Counted from the stretch's first letter, positions 1 to 6,738 are shown. The stretch is 13,891 nt of DNA from Acidimicrobiales bacterium (GCA_027451785.1 DAIDIS010000226.1:1-13891), one strand, 5' to 3'. Numbers and translations: made by a program. The notes: a model not told the origin generated them from the sequence alone.

Positions 1-543
1 GGACTCGTGGCTTAAGAGCATCACCAGGTAGAAAGCATTGGCGATCATGGCGAAGGTGATAAGGAAATGCAACATCACCAACGGGGGGAAGAGCTGAAAG
101 TGCACCACCAGCCCGCCGAGGATGATCTGCGCGACCATTCCTATCGCCAAGCCCCAAGCGGGCCCAGCAAAGTCCCTTCTCTCCCGCCTCAATGCGATCG
201 CCCCGGCAAGAACTGCCGCAACGGCAATCGTCAGCGCGCCCGAAAACACGCGGTTCACAAACTCAATCATTGGGTGGTAGGAGAGCTGCGCCACCAGGTC
301 TTGGTGTGTGCAAGTCGGCCAGTCCGGGCAACCCAGTCCCGAACCGGTGACCCTAACCAGGCCACCCGATACCACCAGTGCGGAGATCCCAAGTGCTGAA
401 GCCCAGGCTGCGTACTTGAACCAATTACGGGCTGATCGCAACAACACGCCTACAATGCTACGCGCTGGCGGGACGGGTGGCCCAAGTCGAGACTTCGCTT
501 GGCTCCGTCGCAGGGTTGCGACTCCTGTCCTTGGAGGGATCAA
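1..543 (-). CDS. ctaA: Heme A synthase (CtaA/COX15), N-terminal part, cut by window edge
   Basis: Membrane enzyme that oxidises the C8 methyl group of heme O to a formyl group, making heme A for aa3-type cytochrome c oxidase. The minus frame is open to the window edge and gives about 181 residues. It shows the family hallmark VRVTGSGLGCPDWPTC after the first hydrophobic segment, then HPMIEFVNR, the loop region with a conserved Glu and Arg near heme-ligand histidines. Further hydrophobic segments follow (GALTIAVAAVLAGAIAL and others). It is the third gene of an operon after an ABC ATPase and permease, the same order as Rv1458c-Rv1457c-Rv1456c in Mycobacterium. The start is uncertain: TTG at 543, 13 nt after the permease stop, gives a long basic N-terminus; GTG at 447 would start just before the first membrane segment. 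The C-terminal half lies outside the window. Identity is certain; the start is not. Confidence 0.9.
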   Translation of the reverse strand, partial: MIPPRTGVATLRRSQAKSRLGPPVPPARSIVGVLLRSARNWFKYAAWASALGISALVVSGGLVRVTGSGLGCPDWPTCTHQDLVAQLSYHPMIEFVNRVFSGALTIAVAAVLAGAIALRRERRDFAGPAWGLAIGMVAQIILGGLVVHFQLFPPLVMLHFLITFAMIANAFYLVMLLSHES

Positions 544-556
544 TCCTGCTCGGCGA

Positions 557-1333
557 TCACTCCCACTTGAACTTCCAAGCTGCCAGTGCGCCTGCAACGG
601 CAGCCCATACGGCGAGGACCAGCCACGAGGACACGGGGACACTTTGTGCCGCCGGAACCACCGATCCGTGTGATGTCACCAAGCCCCCGAACAGCCCGTG
701 GAGGGCCTGGGAGAGGGCAGTGGATGGTAACAGCTTCGAAAAGACCTGGAGAGCTTGTGGGAGCTTGGAGATCGGAGCGACAATGCCGGAAACCAGGAGC
801 ATGACGAACCAGAGGGTGTTCGAGAGCCCTAGGACGGCAAAGGCGGAAATTGTTCCCGCTATCAGAAGTCCGATGGCCGAAAAGGCGATGCCGGCAAGGA
901 GCGAGACCGCTACCGCCTGGGCGATTACAAGCGGGCCTGAACTTGGGACTCGCCAGCTGAGCATCAGTCCTGCCACGACTACGACGGTTGCTTGCAGGAT
1001 TTCGATGGCGGTGACCGACAAGGCCTTCGCTGCAAGCAGCCGTCCGCGCCCGAGAGGAGTCGTACCAAGACGCTTCAAGACTCCGTAGTAGCGCTCGAAT
1101 CCTGTCGAGATCGAGAGCCCGACCATTGAGGTCGACATGATCGTGAGGGTGAGTATGCCCGGGACCAGGAAGTTGATCGGTTTGGCTGTACCGAAGTTGA
1201 TTATGGAGGTTTTGGAGAAGCCTATGAGGGCAGCGAGCGGGATGACGACGGCCAGCAGGACCGACTCACCCCGCCTTAGCGTCATCTTTGTCTCCGCAAG
1301 CGCTTGGGCGATGAGAGGGGAGCGGCGCTTCAT
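557..1333 (-). CDS. ABC-2 type transporter permease
   Basis: Integral membrane subunit of an ABC exporter, 258 residues with about six hydrophobic segments (near residues 24-40, 50-72, 105-125, 133-163, 166-188 and 236-253), the layout of ABC-2 (DrrB/NodJ-like) permeases. The ATG overlaps the stop of the upstream ATPase gene by 4 nt (ATGA), so the two are translationally coupled and probably form one complex. An AAGGG element lies about 9 nt upstream of the ATG. ctaA follows 13 nt after the stop if its TTG start is used. In Mycobacterium this ABC pair also sits before ctaA, which has led to suggestions of a role linked to cytochrome or heme biogenesis; the substrate cannot be read from the sequence. 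Drug-efflux ABC-2 systems look the same. Confidence 0.9.
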   Translation of the reverse strand: MKRRSPLIAQALAETKMTLRRGESVLLAVVIPLAALIGFSKTSIINFGTAKPINFLVPGILTLTIMSTSMVGLSISTGFERYYGVLKRLGTTPLGRGRLLAAKALSVTAIEILQATVVVVAGLMLSWRVPSSGPLVIAQAVAVSLLAGIAFSAIGLLIAGTISAFAVLGLSNTLWFVMLLVSGIVAPISKLPQALQVFSKLLPSTALSQALHGLFGGLVTSHGSVVPAAQSVPVSSWLVLAVWAAVAGALAAWKFKWE

Positions 1334-2163
1334 TGGTTCTTACCCTTCGTGTCGCGCCTGGCCTTTTCCGGTTTCTCGCGCCTGCCTGTTCCCGGTTTGT
1401 AGCGCCTATCCCGTTCCGGTTTCTCGCGCCTGTCCCGATCCGAAGCTTCGCGACGTGTCACGGCCAAGAAGAGGTCCTCCAGCGATTCGGTGCCGGATTC
1501 GTCGATCAAATCTCGGGGCGGGCCTTGGGCTACCAGGTTTCCCTGGTCGACGATTATCACTCTGTCGGAGAAGCGCTCGGCCTCGCTCAGCTCGTGGGTG
1601 GCGATTATCACGCAGACTCCGCTGTCTCGGAGTTCCGAGACGACTTGCCGAACGGCCAGCCTTCCCTCGATGTCCATACCTGAAGTCGGCTCATCCAAAA
1701 AAGCGACTTTTGGCCGCCCAACCAACGCCAGCGCGAGCGAGATTCTGCGTTGCTCTCCGCCGGAGAGTCGCCTGTATGGCGTCCTGGCAAAATTGTCGAT
1801 GCCCAGCTTGGCGGCAATGTCACTGACGGGGGCCGGGTCCGGGAAATACGACGCAAAGAGCCGTAGTGCCTCGCCCGAGTTCATCGACGGGTAAATACCG
1901 CCACTTTGCAGCATGACCCCGATCATCGGCGCCAGAGCCCTCCTGTCGGAAACCGGGTCCAGTCCCATAACCCGTGCAGATCCGGAGGAAGGCCGGCGGT
2001 AGCCTTCCAGCGTTTCTATGGTGGTCGTCTTGCCGGCGCCGTTCGGGCCGAGTACCGAGACGACCTCCCCAAGCTCAGCCGAGAACGAAAGACCATTGAC
2101 GGCACGTATACTGCCGAAGTTCACTTTTAGATCAACCAACTCGACCGCGGGCACGGCGATCAC
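1330..2163 (-). CDS. ABC transporter ATP-binding protein with basic repeat tail
   Basis: ATPase subunit powering the adjacent ABC-2 permease, 277 residues from the chosen GTG. It has Walker A GPNGAGKT (39-46), Q-loop Gln86, signature LSGGEQRR (133-140), Walker B VAFLDEPTSGMD (153-164) and the switch His190 in IIATHE. The catalytic domain ends near residue 237; the rest is an unusual, strongly basic tail of 8-residue repeats (240-271, register [E/Y]KPxxxRR) encoded by a 24-nt tandem repeat. The GTG at 2163 follows an AAGAAAG element by 5 nt and begins just before the usual ABC N-terminus. A TTG at 2226 would add 21 residues but has no ribosome site. It is divergent from serS with an 82-nt gap. 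The family is certain; the transported substrate is unknown. Confidence 0.9.
   Translation of the reverse strand: MIAVPAVELVDLKVNFGSIRAVNGLSFSAELGEVVSVLGPNGAGKTTTIETLEGYRRPSSGSARVMGLDPVSDRRALAPMIGVMLQSGGIYPSMNSGEALRLFASYFPDPAPVSDIAAKLGIDNFARTPYRRLSGGEQRRISLALALVGRPKVAFLDEPTSGMDIEGRLAVRQVVSELRDSGVCVIIATHELSEAERFSDRVIIVDQGNLVAQGPPRDLIDESGTESLEDLFLAVTRREASDRDRREKPERDRRYKPGTGRREKPEKARRDTKGKNQ
1354..1449 (+). repeat. 24-nt tandem repeat, about four units, inside ABC ATPase gene
   Basis: Four consecutive 24-nt units start at 1354, 1378, 1402 and 1426, each opening with gcgcct; the first three share a ccggttt core and the fourth is diverged. The unit length is a multiple of three, so on the minus strand it gives in-frame octapeptides ending in Arg-Arg (DRDRR, ERDRR, GTGRR, EKARR). 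The repeat sits in the nonconserved C-terminal tail of the ATPase. Confidence 0.85.
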
Positions 2164-2245
2164 GATACTTTCTTCAAGGCGAGGTGCACGACCTGGGCAC
2201 CCGAGCCGAGATTGCGCCCCTCCCAAGAAAGCGTACGGAGCAACC

Positions 2246-3676
2246 TTGATTGACGTAAGACTTGTAAGGGAACAGACCTCAATGGTGAAGGCCTCGCTTG
2301 CCCGTCGGTCGGCTGATTACGAGGCGTCAGTAGACGCTGTGCTTCAAGCAGACGCCGATTGGAGGGACCTGGTTTCGAGAAGAGAGGCGGTCAGGGCCGA
2401 GGTCAAGGCGATTTCCAAGGGCGTCGGGGAGGCGAAACGATCGGGCGACGAGGAGAAGGCGGCCAGCCTCGCTGCTACCAGCAAGGAGCTGGGTGCTCAG
2501 GAGCAGTCCCTGGGCGAGCAGGTCGATGCCAAGGAGTCCGAGCGCCGTGACCTGATGTTGAGGTTACCTAACCTCCCTGCCGACGAGTGCCCTGACGGAG
2601 ATGGTCCAGACGACAATCCTGTCGTTCATTACTGGAACGCGGCGTTGGACGCGAGGGACGGGCCCTTTTCTTTTGGGATTTTGGAAGGGCGAAGTGATGC
2701 GGGCTCCGCACTTTACTTAAGTGAGGAAGAGGAAGAAAAGGCGCGGTGCGCCATCGAGTCATCGTTTGGCGACGCCAATCGTGTCCCTCACTGGGAAATA
2801 GGCCAGCAGCTTGGGATTCTCGACCCCGAGCGGGCGACAAAAATGTCCGGCAAAATGTTCGGGATGTACCGGGGAATGGGTGCCTCGCTGGTGCGGGCGC
2901 TCACCTCCTGGGCGATTGACTCACATTCCGATGCATTCGAAGAGGTCAGGCCACCAAGCTTCGTGAAAACGGAGACGATGATCTCCACCGGCCATCTCCC
3001 GAAGTTTGCCGAAGACGCCTTTCACATGGAGCGTGATGACCTTTGGGCAATTCCGACTGCTGAAGTCCCCCTGACCTCGATGGGCAGGGAGGAGATACTT
3101 CCCGAAGCCGAGCTGCCGGTCCGTATGACGGCCTACACTCCTTGCTTCCGGAGGGAGGCCGGGTCTGCCGGGAGGGATACCAGGGGACTTTTGAGGCTGC
3201 ACGAGTTCGACAAGGTGGAAATCCTGGCATATGCGACTCCGAGTCAAGCGGCAGAACTGCACCGCGACCTATTGCATAGAGCCGAAGCGTTGCTCAGGCA
3301 GCTTGGAATCTCCTACAGGGTCATTGACCTTTGTGCCGGGGACCTGGGGAACTCGGCCGCCAGGACCTTCGACCTGGAGGCCTATTCGCCTGGAACGGGA
3401 ATGTGGTTGGAAGTCTCGTCTGTCTCTTGGTTTAGTGACTACCAAGCGAGGCGAGCAAACATCCGGTACCGCCAGGGAAATGAGGGTGGGGAACCATCAT
3501 CAAAGCCGGGGATTGAGTTCGTCCACACGCTCAACGGATCGGCCCTTGCCTGGCCGCGTGTGTGGGCTGCGCTGGTCGAGACTAACCGCCGGCCCGACGG
3601 GTCGGTTTCGATTCCGGAGTGCTTGCGTCCTTATTTGAGAGGACAAGACAGCATCGCTGCCAAGGCGGCTAACTAG
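2246..3676 (+). CDS. serS: Seryl-tRNA synthetase (with insertion before the catalytic core)
   Basis: Charges tRNA-Ser with serine in the cytoplasm. The start is TTG at 2246: GGAG at 2237-2240 is 5 nt upstream and the N-terminus IDVRLVREQTSMVKASLA matches the family start; ATG at 2282 would remove it. Residues 27-105 form the coiled-coil tRNA-binding arm. The class II core includes STGHLPKFAEDAFHM, IPTAEVPLTS (269-278), motif 2 in TPCFRREAGSAGRDTRG (298-314), QARRANIRYR (400-409), FVHTLNGSALAWPR (425-438) and a motif 3 end DGSVSIPECLRPYL. At 476 residues it is longer than the usual 420-430. The extra length is mostly at residues 127-180, an acidic stretch including YLSEEEEEKARCAIE before PHWEIG. 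Motif 3 reads GSALAWPR rather than the more common GSGLAVGR, and SSVSWF replaces the common SSCSNF. Serine specificity is very likely. Confidence 0.95.
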   Translation: MIDVRLVREQTSMVKASLARRSADYEASVDAVLQADADWRDLVSRREAVRAEVKAISKGVGEAKRSGDEEKAASLAATSKELGAQEQSLGEQVDAKESERRDLMLRLPNLPADECPDGDGPDDNPVVHYWNAALDARDGPFSFGILEGRSDAGSALYLSEEEEEKARCAIESSFGDANRVPHWEIGQQLGILDPERATKMSGKMFGMYRGMGASLVRALTSWAIDSHSDAFEEVRPPSFVKTETMISTGHLPKFAEDAFHMERDDLWAIPTAEVPLTSMGREEILPEAELPVRMTAYTPCFRREAGSAGRDTRGLLRLHEFDKVEILAYATPSQAAELHRDLLHRAEALLRQLGISYRVIDLCAGDLGNSAARTFDLEAYSPGTGMWLEVSSVSWFSDYQARRANIRYRQGNEGGEPSSKPGIEFVHTLNGSALAWPRVWAALVETNRRPDGSVSIPECLRPYLRGQDSIAAKAAN

Positions 3677-3702
3677 GGTTGGCAATTGGGGCTTGGCACT
3701 TG

Positions 3703-3757
3703 GCACTGGGCGCCGGGTTCGAGCCGGGTTTGCACTGGGCGCTGGGTTCGAGCCGGG
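3703..3757 (+). repeat. 26-nt direct repeat (period 29) between serS and phoU
   Basis: Two copies, 3703-3728 and 3732-3757, differ at a single base (c/t) and both contain the core gggttcgagccggg. They lie in the 108-nt gap between the convergent serS and phoU genes. The flanks hold related degenerate words (ggcacttggcactggg before, ctgggtttgggctggg after). I see no T-run terminator here. Confidence 0.8.
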
Positions 3758-3784
3758 CCTTGGACCTGCTGGGTTTGGGCTGGG

Positions 3785-4444
3785 TCAGCTTCCCTTTCCG
3801 AGCATGTAGATGACTCTGTCGCCGATATTGACCGCATGATCGGCCGTTCTCTCAAAAAACCGACCGACCAAAGCCATCTGAACGGCAAGCTGTACCGCGT
3901 TCTCGTCGGCTTGCCCGGTTGAGAGAATCGTCCGAAAGAGCTCTTTTTGTAGATCGTCCATCACGTCGTCCATGTCTGAGAGAGCGGCCGCCTTGGCGGT
4001 GTCTCTATCGGAGAACGATTCCATGGCCAATTGGAGCTGAACCGTAGCCTGCTCCCTCATCCGGTCTATCAAGCCTCTAATCCTCGGCTCCAAACCATGA
4101 GGATAAAGATGACGGGACGCCTTGGTGATGTTGATCATAAGGTCGCCGGTGCGCTCAAGCTCTTGTGCGATGCGCAGAATCGCCAGGGCTACCCTCAGGT
4201 CAGCTTCTCTCGGGATTTGTTCTTCCAAGTAGAAGAGGGTTCGTTCCTCAATCGAGTCGGTGAGGGTGTCTATGACGCCGTCGGCTTCCCGCACCTGCTC
4301 GCCGATTGTTAGATCGGCGTCGAGAAGCGCTGCGGTTGCCGCCTGAACCGCTTCAACCACCATTGCTCCCAGCCGCACAACGTCGGTGCAGATTGCCGGA
4401 AGGTCATTGCTCGTCTCAAGCGCTATTCGTTCGCCATTTGGCAC
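3785..4444 (-). CDS. phoU: PhoU-family phosphate signalling/uptake regulator
   Basis: Cytoplasmic helical protein that restrains Pst phosphate transport and PhoR-type signalling when phosphate is plentiful. From GTG 4444 it has 219 residues, the normal PhoU length, with two three-helix repeats. Each carries the metal-binding E-R-x-x-D signature: ELERTGDLMINI (96-107) and FFERTADHAVNI (196-207). The N-terminal helix LPAICTDVVRLGAMVVEAV fits the family, but the usual opening Met-Arg-x-x-Phe is not evident. There is no in-frame ATG; TTG at 4498 would add 18 residues but lies in the -35 region of the divergent hsp20 promoter, and neither start has a good ribosome site. A TATATC about 27-35 nt before the GTG may be a -10 element. 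No pst or pho two-component genes are in the window, so its partner system must be elsewhere. Confidence 0.9.
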   Translation of the reverse strand: MPNGERIALETSNDLPAICTDVVRLGAMVVEAVQAATAALLDADLTIGEQVREADGVIDTLTDSIEERTLFYLEEQIPREADLRVALAILRIAQELERTGDLMINITKASRHLYPHGLEPRIRGLIDRMREQATVQLQLAMESFSDRDTAKAAALSDMDDVMDDLQKELFRTILSTGQADENAVQLAVQMALVGRFFERTADHAVNIGDRVIYMLGKGS

Positions 4445-4488
4445 GCTGACAAGGATAACCGAGGTGAACGGGCTAGATATAAGTAATG

Positions 4489-4518
4489 TTGACAACAATA
4501 ACTTGAGTATGACATTAT
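4489..4518 (+). promoter_or_regulatory. Sigma-70-type promoter of hsp20
   Basis: A perfect -35 box TTGACA at 4489-4494 and a -10-like CATTAT at 4513-4518 are separated by 18 nt (alternatively acatta with 17 nt). It points to the Hsp20 gene and leaves a leader of about 45 nt. It overlaps the upstream end of the divergent phoU region. Confidence 0.65.
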
Positions 4519-4522
4519 CAGG
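4502..4522 (+). promoter_or_regulatory. HAIR-like HspR operator in hsp20 promoter
   Basis: The known HspR-associated inverted repeat is CTTGAGT-N7-ACTCAAG. The left arm CTTGAGT is exact at 4502-4508; after 7 nt, TATCAGG at 4516-4522 matches the right arm at 4 of 7 positions. It lies between and over the -35 and -10 boxes, where a bound repressor would block transcription, and directly before a heat-shock gene, as HspR sites do in actinobacteria. The right arm is weak. Confidence 0.5.
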
Positions 4523-4570
4523 TTAGGTAAGTACATCGTGGATAGATGAGCTTAGGAGGGCATGATAACT

Positions 4571-5068
4571 ATGCTGATCAGATATGACCCAATCCGTGAA
4601 ATCGAAAGGGCATTCAGGACCGTAGGGACGGTCACGGGCAGGGCAATGCCTGCCGAGGTGCGGCAAAGTCCCGATGGCATCAAGGCGAGCTTCGATCTTC
4701 CGGGGGTAGACCCGGAGACAATTGATGTAACCATCGAAAAGGGCGTGCTCACGGTAAAGGCACACCGGGAGTGGACTCGGTCGGACGCAGAGACCGTAGT
4801 GCTCAACGAACGAGGCTACGGTTCCTACCTGCGAAAGGTTTACCTAGGAGACGAGATCGACTCGGAAGGGATAAAGGCTCGCTATGAGCATGGAGTCCTT
4901 ACGGTTACCGCACCGCTGAAGGAAGCTATCCAGCCGCGCCGGATTCAGATCGAGAGGCCCACAACAGCAAAGGCAGTCGTAGCTGGCGACACCGCTGAAG
5001 CCGCTGAAGCGAACCCGACAGAGGGAGCTTCGGGTAGCGCCCCAGACGCTGCTGCGGCCGAGGGCTGA
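4571..5068 (+). CDS. Small heat shock protein, Hsp20/alpha-crystallin family
   Basis: ATP-independent holdase that keeps unfolding proteins soluble in the cytoplasm during stress. From ATG 4571 it has 165 residues. The N-terminus MLIRYDPIREIERAF matches actinobacterial Hsp20 starts. The alpha-crystallin domain spans about residues 28-117, with FDLPGVDPETIDVTIEKG (41-58) and the C-terminal strand GVLTVTAP (108-115). The IXI-type assembly motif is IQI at 125-127. Residues 130-165 are an Ala/Glu-rich low-complexity tail that is longer than usual. AGGAGGG at 4554-4560 is 10 nt from this ATG; the in-frame ATG at 4562 is only 1 nt from it and therefore less likely. The upstream promoter and HAIR-like site suggest HspR-type heat control, like acr2/hsp20 of Mycobacterium. 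Confidence 0.95.
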   Translation: MLIRYDPIREIERAFRTVGTVTGRAMPAEVRQSPDGIKASFDLPGVDPETIDVTIEKGVLTVKAHREWTRSDAETVVLNERGYGSYLRKVYLGDEIDSEGIKARYEHGVLTVTAPLKEAIQPRRIQIERPTTAKAVVAGDTAEAAEANPTEGASGSAPDAAAAEG

Positions 5069-5078
5069 GGTCTTTTTT
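5055..5078 (+). terminator. Possible intrinsic terminator of hsp20
   Basis: A short stem CGGCC-GAG-GGCTG (5055-5067, one G-U pair) overlaps the hsp20 stop codon and is followed by aggtc and six T residues (5073-5078). The stem is short, so this is tentative. It sits between convergent hsp20 and the MutT1-like gene, only 17 nt apart. Confidence 0.35.
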
Positions 5079-5085
5079 CCTAGGG

Positions 5086-6015
5086 TTACTTGGGTGGCGT
5101 GATGTACATGGAGATGCCGAATCCCTCTCCATCACCATCAAGCACCCAGGCAGAGGCCTTGGCAATCGGCGCGGACTCCGGCAGTGGGAGCGATTGCGCA
5201 GCCAGCTCTCCCATGATGTGCTCGATCACGTCTCCGTGGGTGCAGATCACAGCGCCCTCGCCATCCAGCGAGTGGAGAAGTTTGTAAGCCTCAGCTGTCG
5301 AGCCTTCCTGGAGTTTCGGCTCTTCGTCGGCTACGAGGGAGAACTTTTCGCTAAGCGGACCTACTGTTTGAACGCATCTCGTTGACGGTGAGGTCAAAAT
5401 CCTGGTGACTGGGAAGCCCGAAAGTGCCCCGGCCAAGGCTTGTGCCTGGATGTTGCCCTTTGTATCCAAAGGGCGAGTCGAGTCGGGGCCTTTCCAGTCA
5501 CTGCGTTCCACCGCCTTTGCGTGGCGCAGGATGATCGTCGGCTTACGCGGAAAGTCGAGTTCCGCCAGCTCGCCATCGAGTCCTGAGATCGAAGCGAAAT
5601 ACATGAGCAACATGCGATCGCGGGCGTAGCTCACCTTCTTGACTGCATCTGCGATCGGGAACCATTCCGCATGATCGATCTCCAACTCGGGATGTGGGTC
5701 GAGATCGGCGGAATGATGCTGCTCGTCAGGTCGCATGGACCAGTAGGAGGCGCACTTGGGTCTACCCAGACGGTCTATGTACCAAATTGAAATGGGGCTA
5801 CCCCCAACAAGGCAACCGATGCCCGTTTCCTCTTTTACCTCTCGGACGGCACAGTCGATCAGCGACTCGTTAGACTCCAGCTTTCCTTTCGGAACGGCCC
5901 AGTCGGTATGAGTGCGGTGATGGACGAGGACCACCTCGATTCCACCCTCTAGTTGCCTTCTCCAGACGATGCCACCGCCTGCCTGGATCAATGATGTGGC
6001 GTATGGGTTATACAA
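5086..6015 (-). CDS. MutT1-like Nudix hydrolase fused to histidine phosphatase domain
   Basis: Two-domain enzyme of 309 residues. Residues 10-145 form a Nudix domain with a complete Nudix box at 44-66 (G44, E50, R58-E59-V60, E62-E63, G65-I66), which cleaves nucleoside diphosphate-X substrates. Residues 158-308 form a histidine-phosphatase (SixA/phosphoglycerate-mutase-like) domain with IILRHAK (R164, H165), SPSTRCVQT (209-217) and CTHGD (H260). The same architecture is MutT1 of Mycobacterium (Rv2985), which sanitises 8-oxo-dGTP and also hydrolyses diadenosine polyphosphates. No in-frame ATG exists near the N-terminus; TTG at 6015 is chosen, 4 nt after the tetR stop, with TTG at 5991 as the alternative. 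Cotranscription with a TetR regulator is unusual for this housecleaning enzyme. The exact substrate is unknown. Confidence 0.9.
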   Translation of the reverse strand: MYNPYATSLIQAGGGIVWRRQLEGGIEVVLVHHRTHTDWAVPKGKLESNESLIDCAVREVKEETGIGCLVGGSPISIWYIDRLGRPKCASYWSMRPDEQHHSADLDPHPELEIDHAEWFPIADAVKKVSYARDRMLLMYFASISGLDGELAELDFPRKPTIILRHAKAVERSDWKGPDSTRPLDTKGNIQAQALAGALSGFPVTRILTSPSTRCVQTVGPLSEKFSLVADEEPKLQEGSTAEAYKLLHSLDGEGAVICTHGDVIEHIMGELAAQSLPLPESAPIAKASAWVLDGDGEGFGISMYITPPK

Positions 6016-6019
6016 GGTA

Positions 6020-6673
6020 CTAACTGCCTGCCATCATTGCTGCAGAGGTTGCACGCTCAAACATTTCGAGCGCAATGTCCAGAAGCCGGTCACGTGCCAC
6101 GAATTGGTTGGTGATCCACTGGCTCGTGAAGTCGGAAAAGTATGCGTACCATGCCCTCGTCGAGGCGATAAGACATGGAGAGATTTCGTTGATGCCAGCA
6201 GCCTGCAGAGTAATACGGGCAAGGGTTGATCTCGCCTCCTCATATATCGCAATGATCTGGCTATCGCCGCCGGCCTGAAACTTGATGATTGCGTTATACG
6301 AGTCGTTGTGACGCTCAAGATAGGTGACATACCTGTCAAAAAGTGAACGGAGATCTTGACCGAAGTCCACCTCGGTGGACCCAGGAGTCGAGAGATAGTC
6401 GATCCACTGTTGAGGAGCATCAACGGGAGAGGTCAGGAAATTAAGGAAAATCTGACTTGCTTCGCGGAAAACTTCGACGAAATACTCTGCCTTGGAAGGG
6501 AAATAGTGAAACAGCAGGCTACGGGATATGCCCGCCTCGGTGGCTACGTCGTCGATGGTGAAGTCCGCAATCGGTCGAGTCGCCATCTGCCAGAGGCCGA
6601 TATAAATAAGTTGTCGTCGCCTGTCCTTTGCCGAGAGCCGGGTTTGAGTCGATACGGCTCTGGTGGAAGTCAC
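6020..6673 (-). CDS. TetR/AcrR-family transcriptional regulator
   Basis: DNA-binding repressor-type protein of 217 residues. The TetR helix-turn-helix is at about residues 38-59, with IDDVATEAGISRSLLFHYF followed by the typical PSKAEYF. The remaining helical domain (70-215) is aromatic-rich and would bind an unknown effector. The start is GTG at 6673, about 9 nt after AGGTAAG; an ATG two bases upstream is out of frame. It is the first gene of a pair with the MutT1-like gene (4 nt apart), so both probably share one transcript and the regulator may control itself and the enzyme. The upstream region holds an inverted repeat (6695-6720) and a 9-nt tandem repeat (6713-6730) that could be its operator. 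Confidence 0.92.
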   Translation of the reverse strand: MTSTRAVSTQTRLSAKDRRRQLIYIGLWQMATRPIADFTIDDVATEAGISRSLLFHYFPSKAEYFVEVFREASQIFLNFLTSPVDAPQQWIDYLSTPGSTEVDFGQDLRSLFDRYVTYLERHNDSYNAIIKFQAGGDSQIIAIYEEARSTLARITLQAAGINEISPCLIASTRAWYAYFSDFTSQWITNQFVARDRLLDIALEMFERATSAAMMAGS

Positions 6674-6694
6674 ATGGAAATCTTACCTGAAGGC

Positions 6695-6720
6695 TTAGGA
6701 TCTCTACCTTAATGTCCTAA
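6695..6720 (-). promoter_or_regulatory. Candidate TetR operator: inverted repeat TTAGGA-N14-TCCTAA
   Basis: TTAGGA (6695-6700) and TCCTAA (6715-6720) form an exact 6-nt inverted repeat with a 14-nt spacer, 22 nt upstream of the tetR start. TetR-family genes commonly have a dyad at this position for self-repression. Assignment is by position and symmetry only. Confidence 0.4.
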
Positions 6721-6730
6721 CTGTCCTAAC
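6713..6730 (+). repeat. Two exact tandem copies of tgtcctaac before tetR
   Basis: tgtcctaac occurs at 6713-6721 and again at 6722-6730 without a gap. The copies share the TCCTAA half-site of the inverted repeat just downstream, so three half-sites line up in the tetR promoter region. Confidence 0.8.
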
Positions 6731-6738
6731 TCGACGGC

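Noticed and set aside
477..1088. 203-codon plus-strand open frame
   Set aside because: Lies opposite the ABC-2 permease and ctaA genes, whose minus-frame products have clear family motifs; a shadow of high GC content.
1354..1449. CRISPR-like appearance of regularly spaced repeats
   Set aside because: The units are contiguous, without unique spacers, and encode in-frame octapeptides; no cas genes are present.
2164..2226. TTG start for the ABC ATPase 21 codons upstream
   Set aside because: No ribosome site and no family similarity in the extra residues; GTG 2163 has an AAGAAAG element at correct spacing.
2018..2245. 76-codon upstream extension of the serS frame
   Set aside because: Runs through the ABC ATPase gene on the other strand, lacks SerRS similarity, and the TTG at 2246 has a good ribosome site and the canonical N-terminus.
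3711..3757. tRNA-like T-loop word GGTTCGA in the serS-phoU gap
   Set aside because: No acceptor stem, D-arm or anticodon arm can be built around it; it is part of a short direct repeat.
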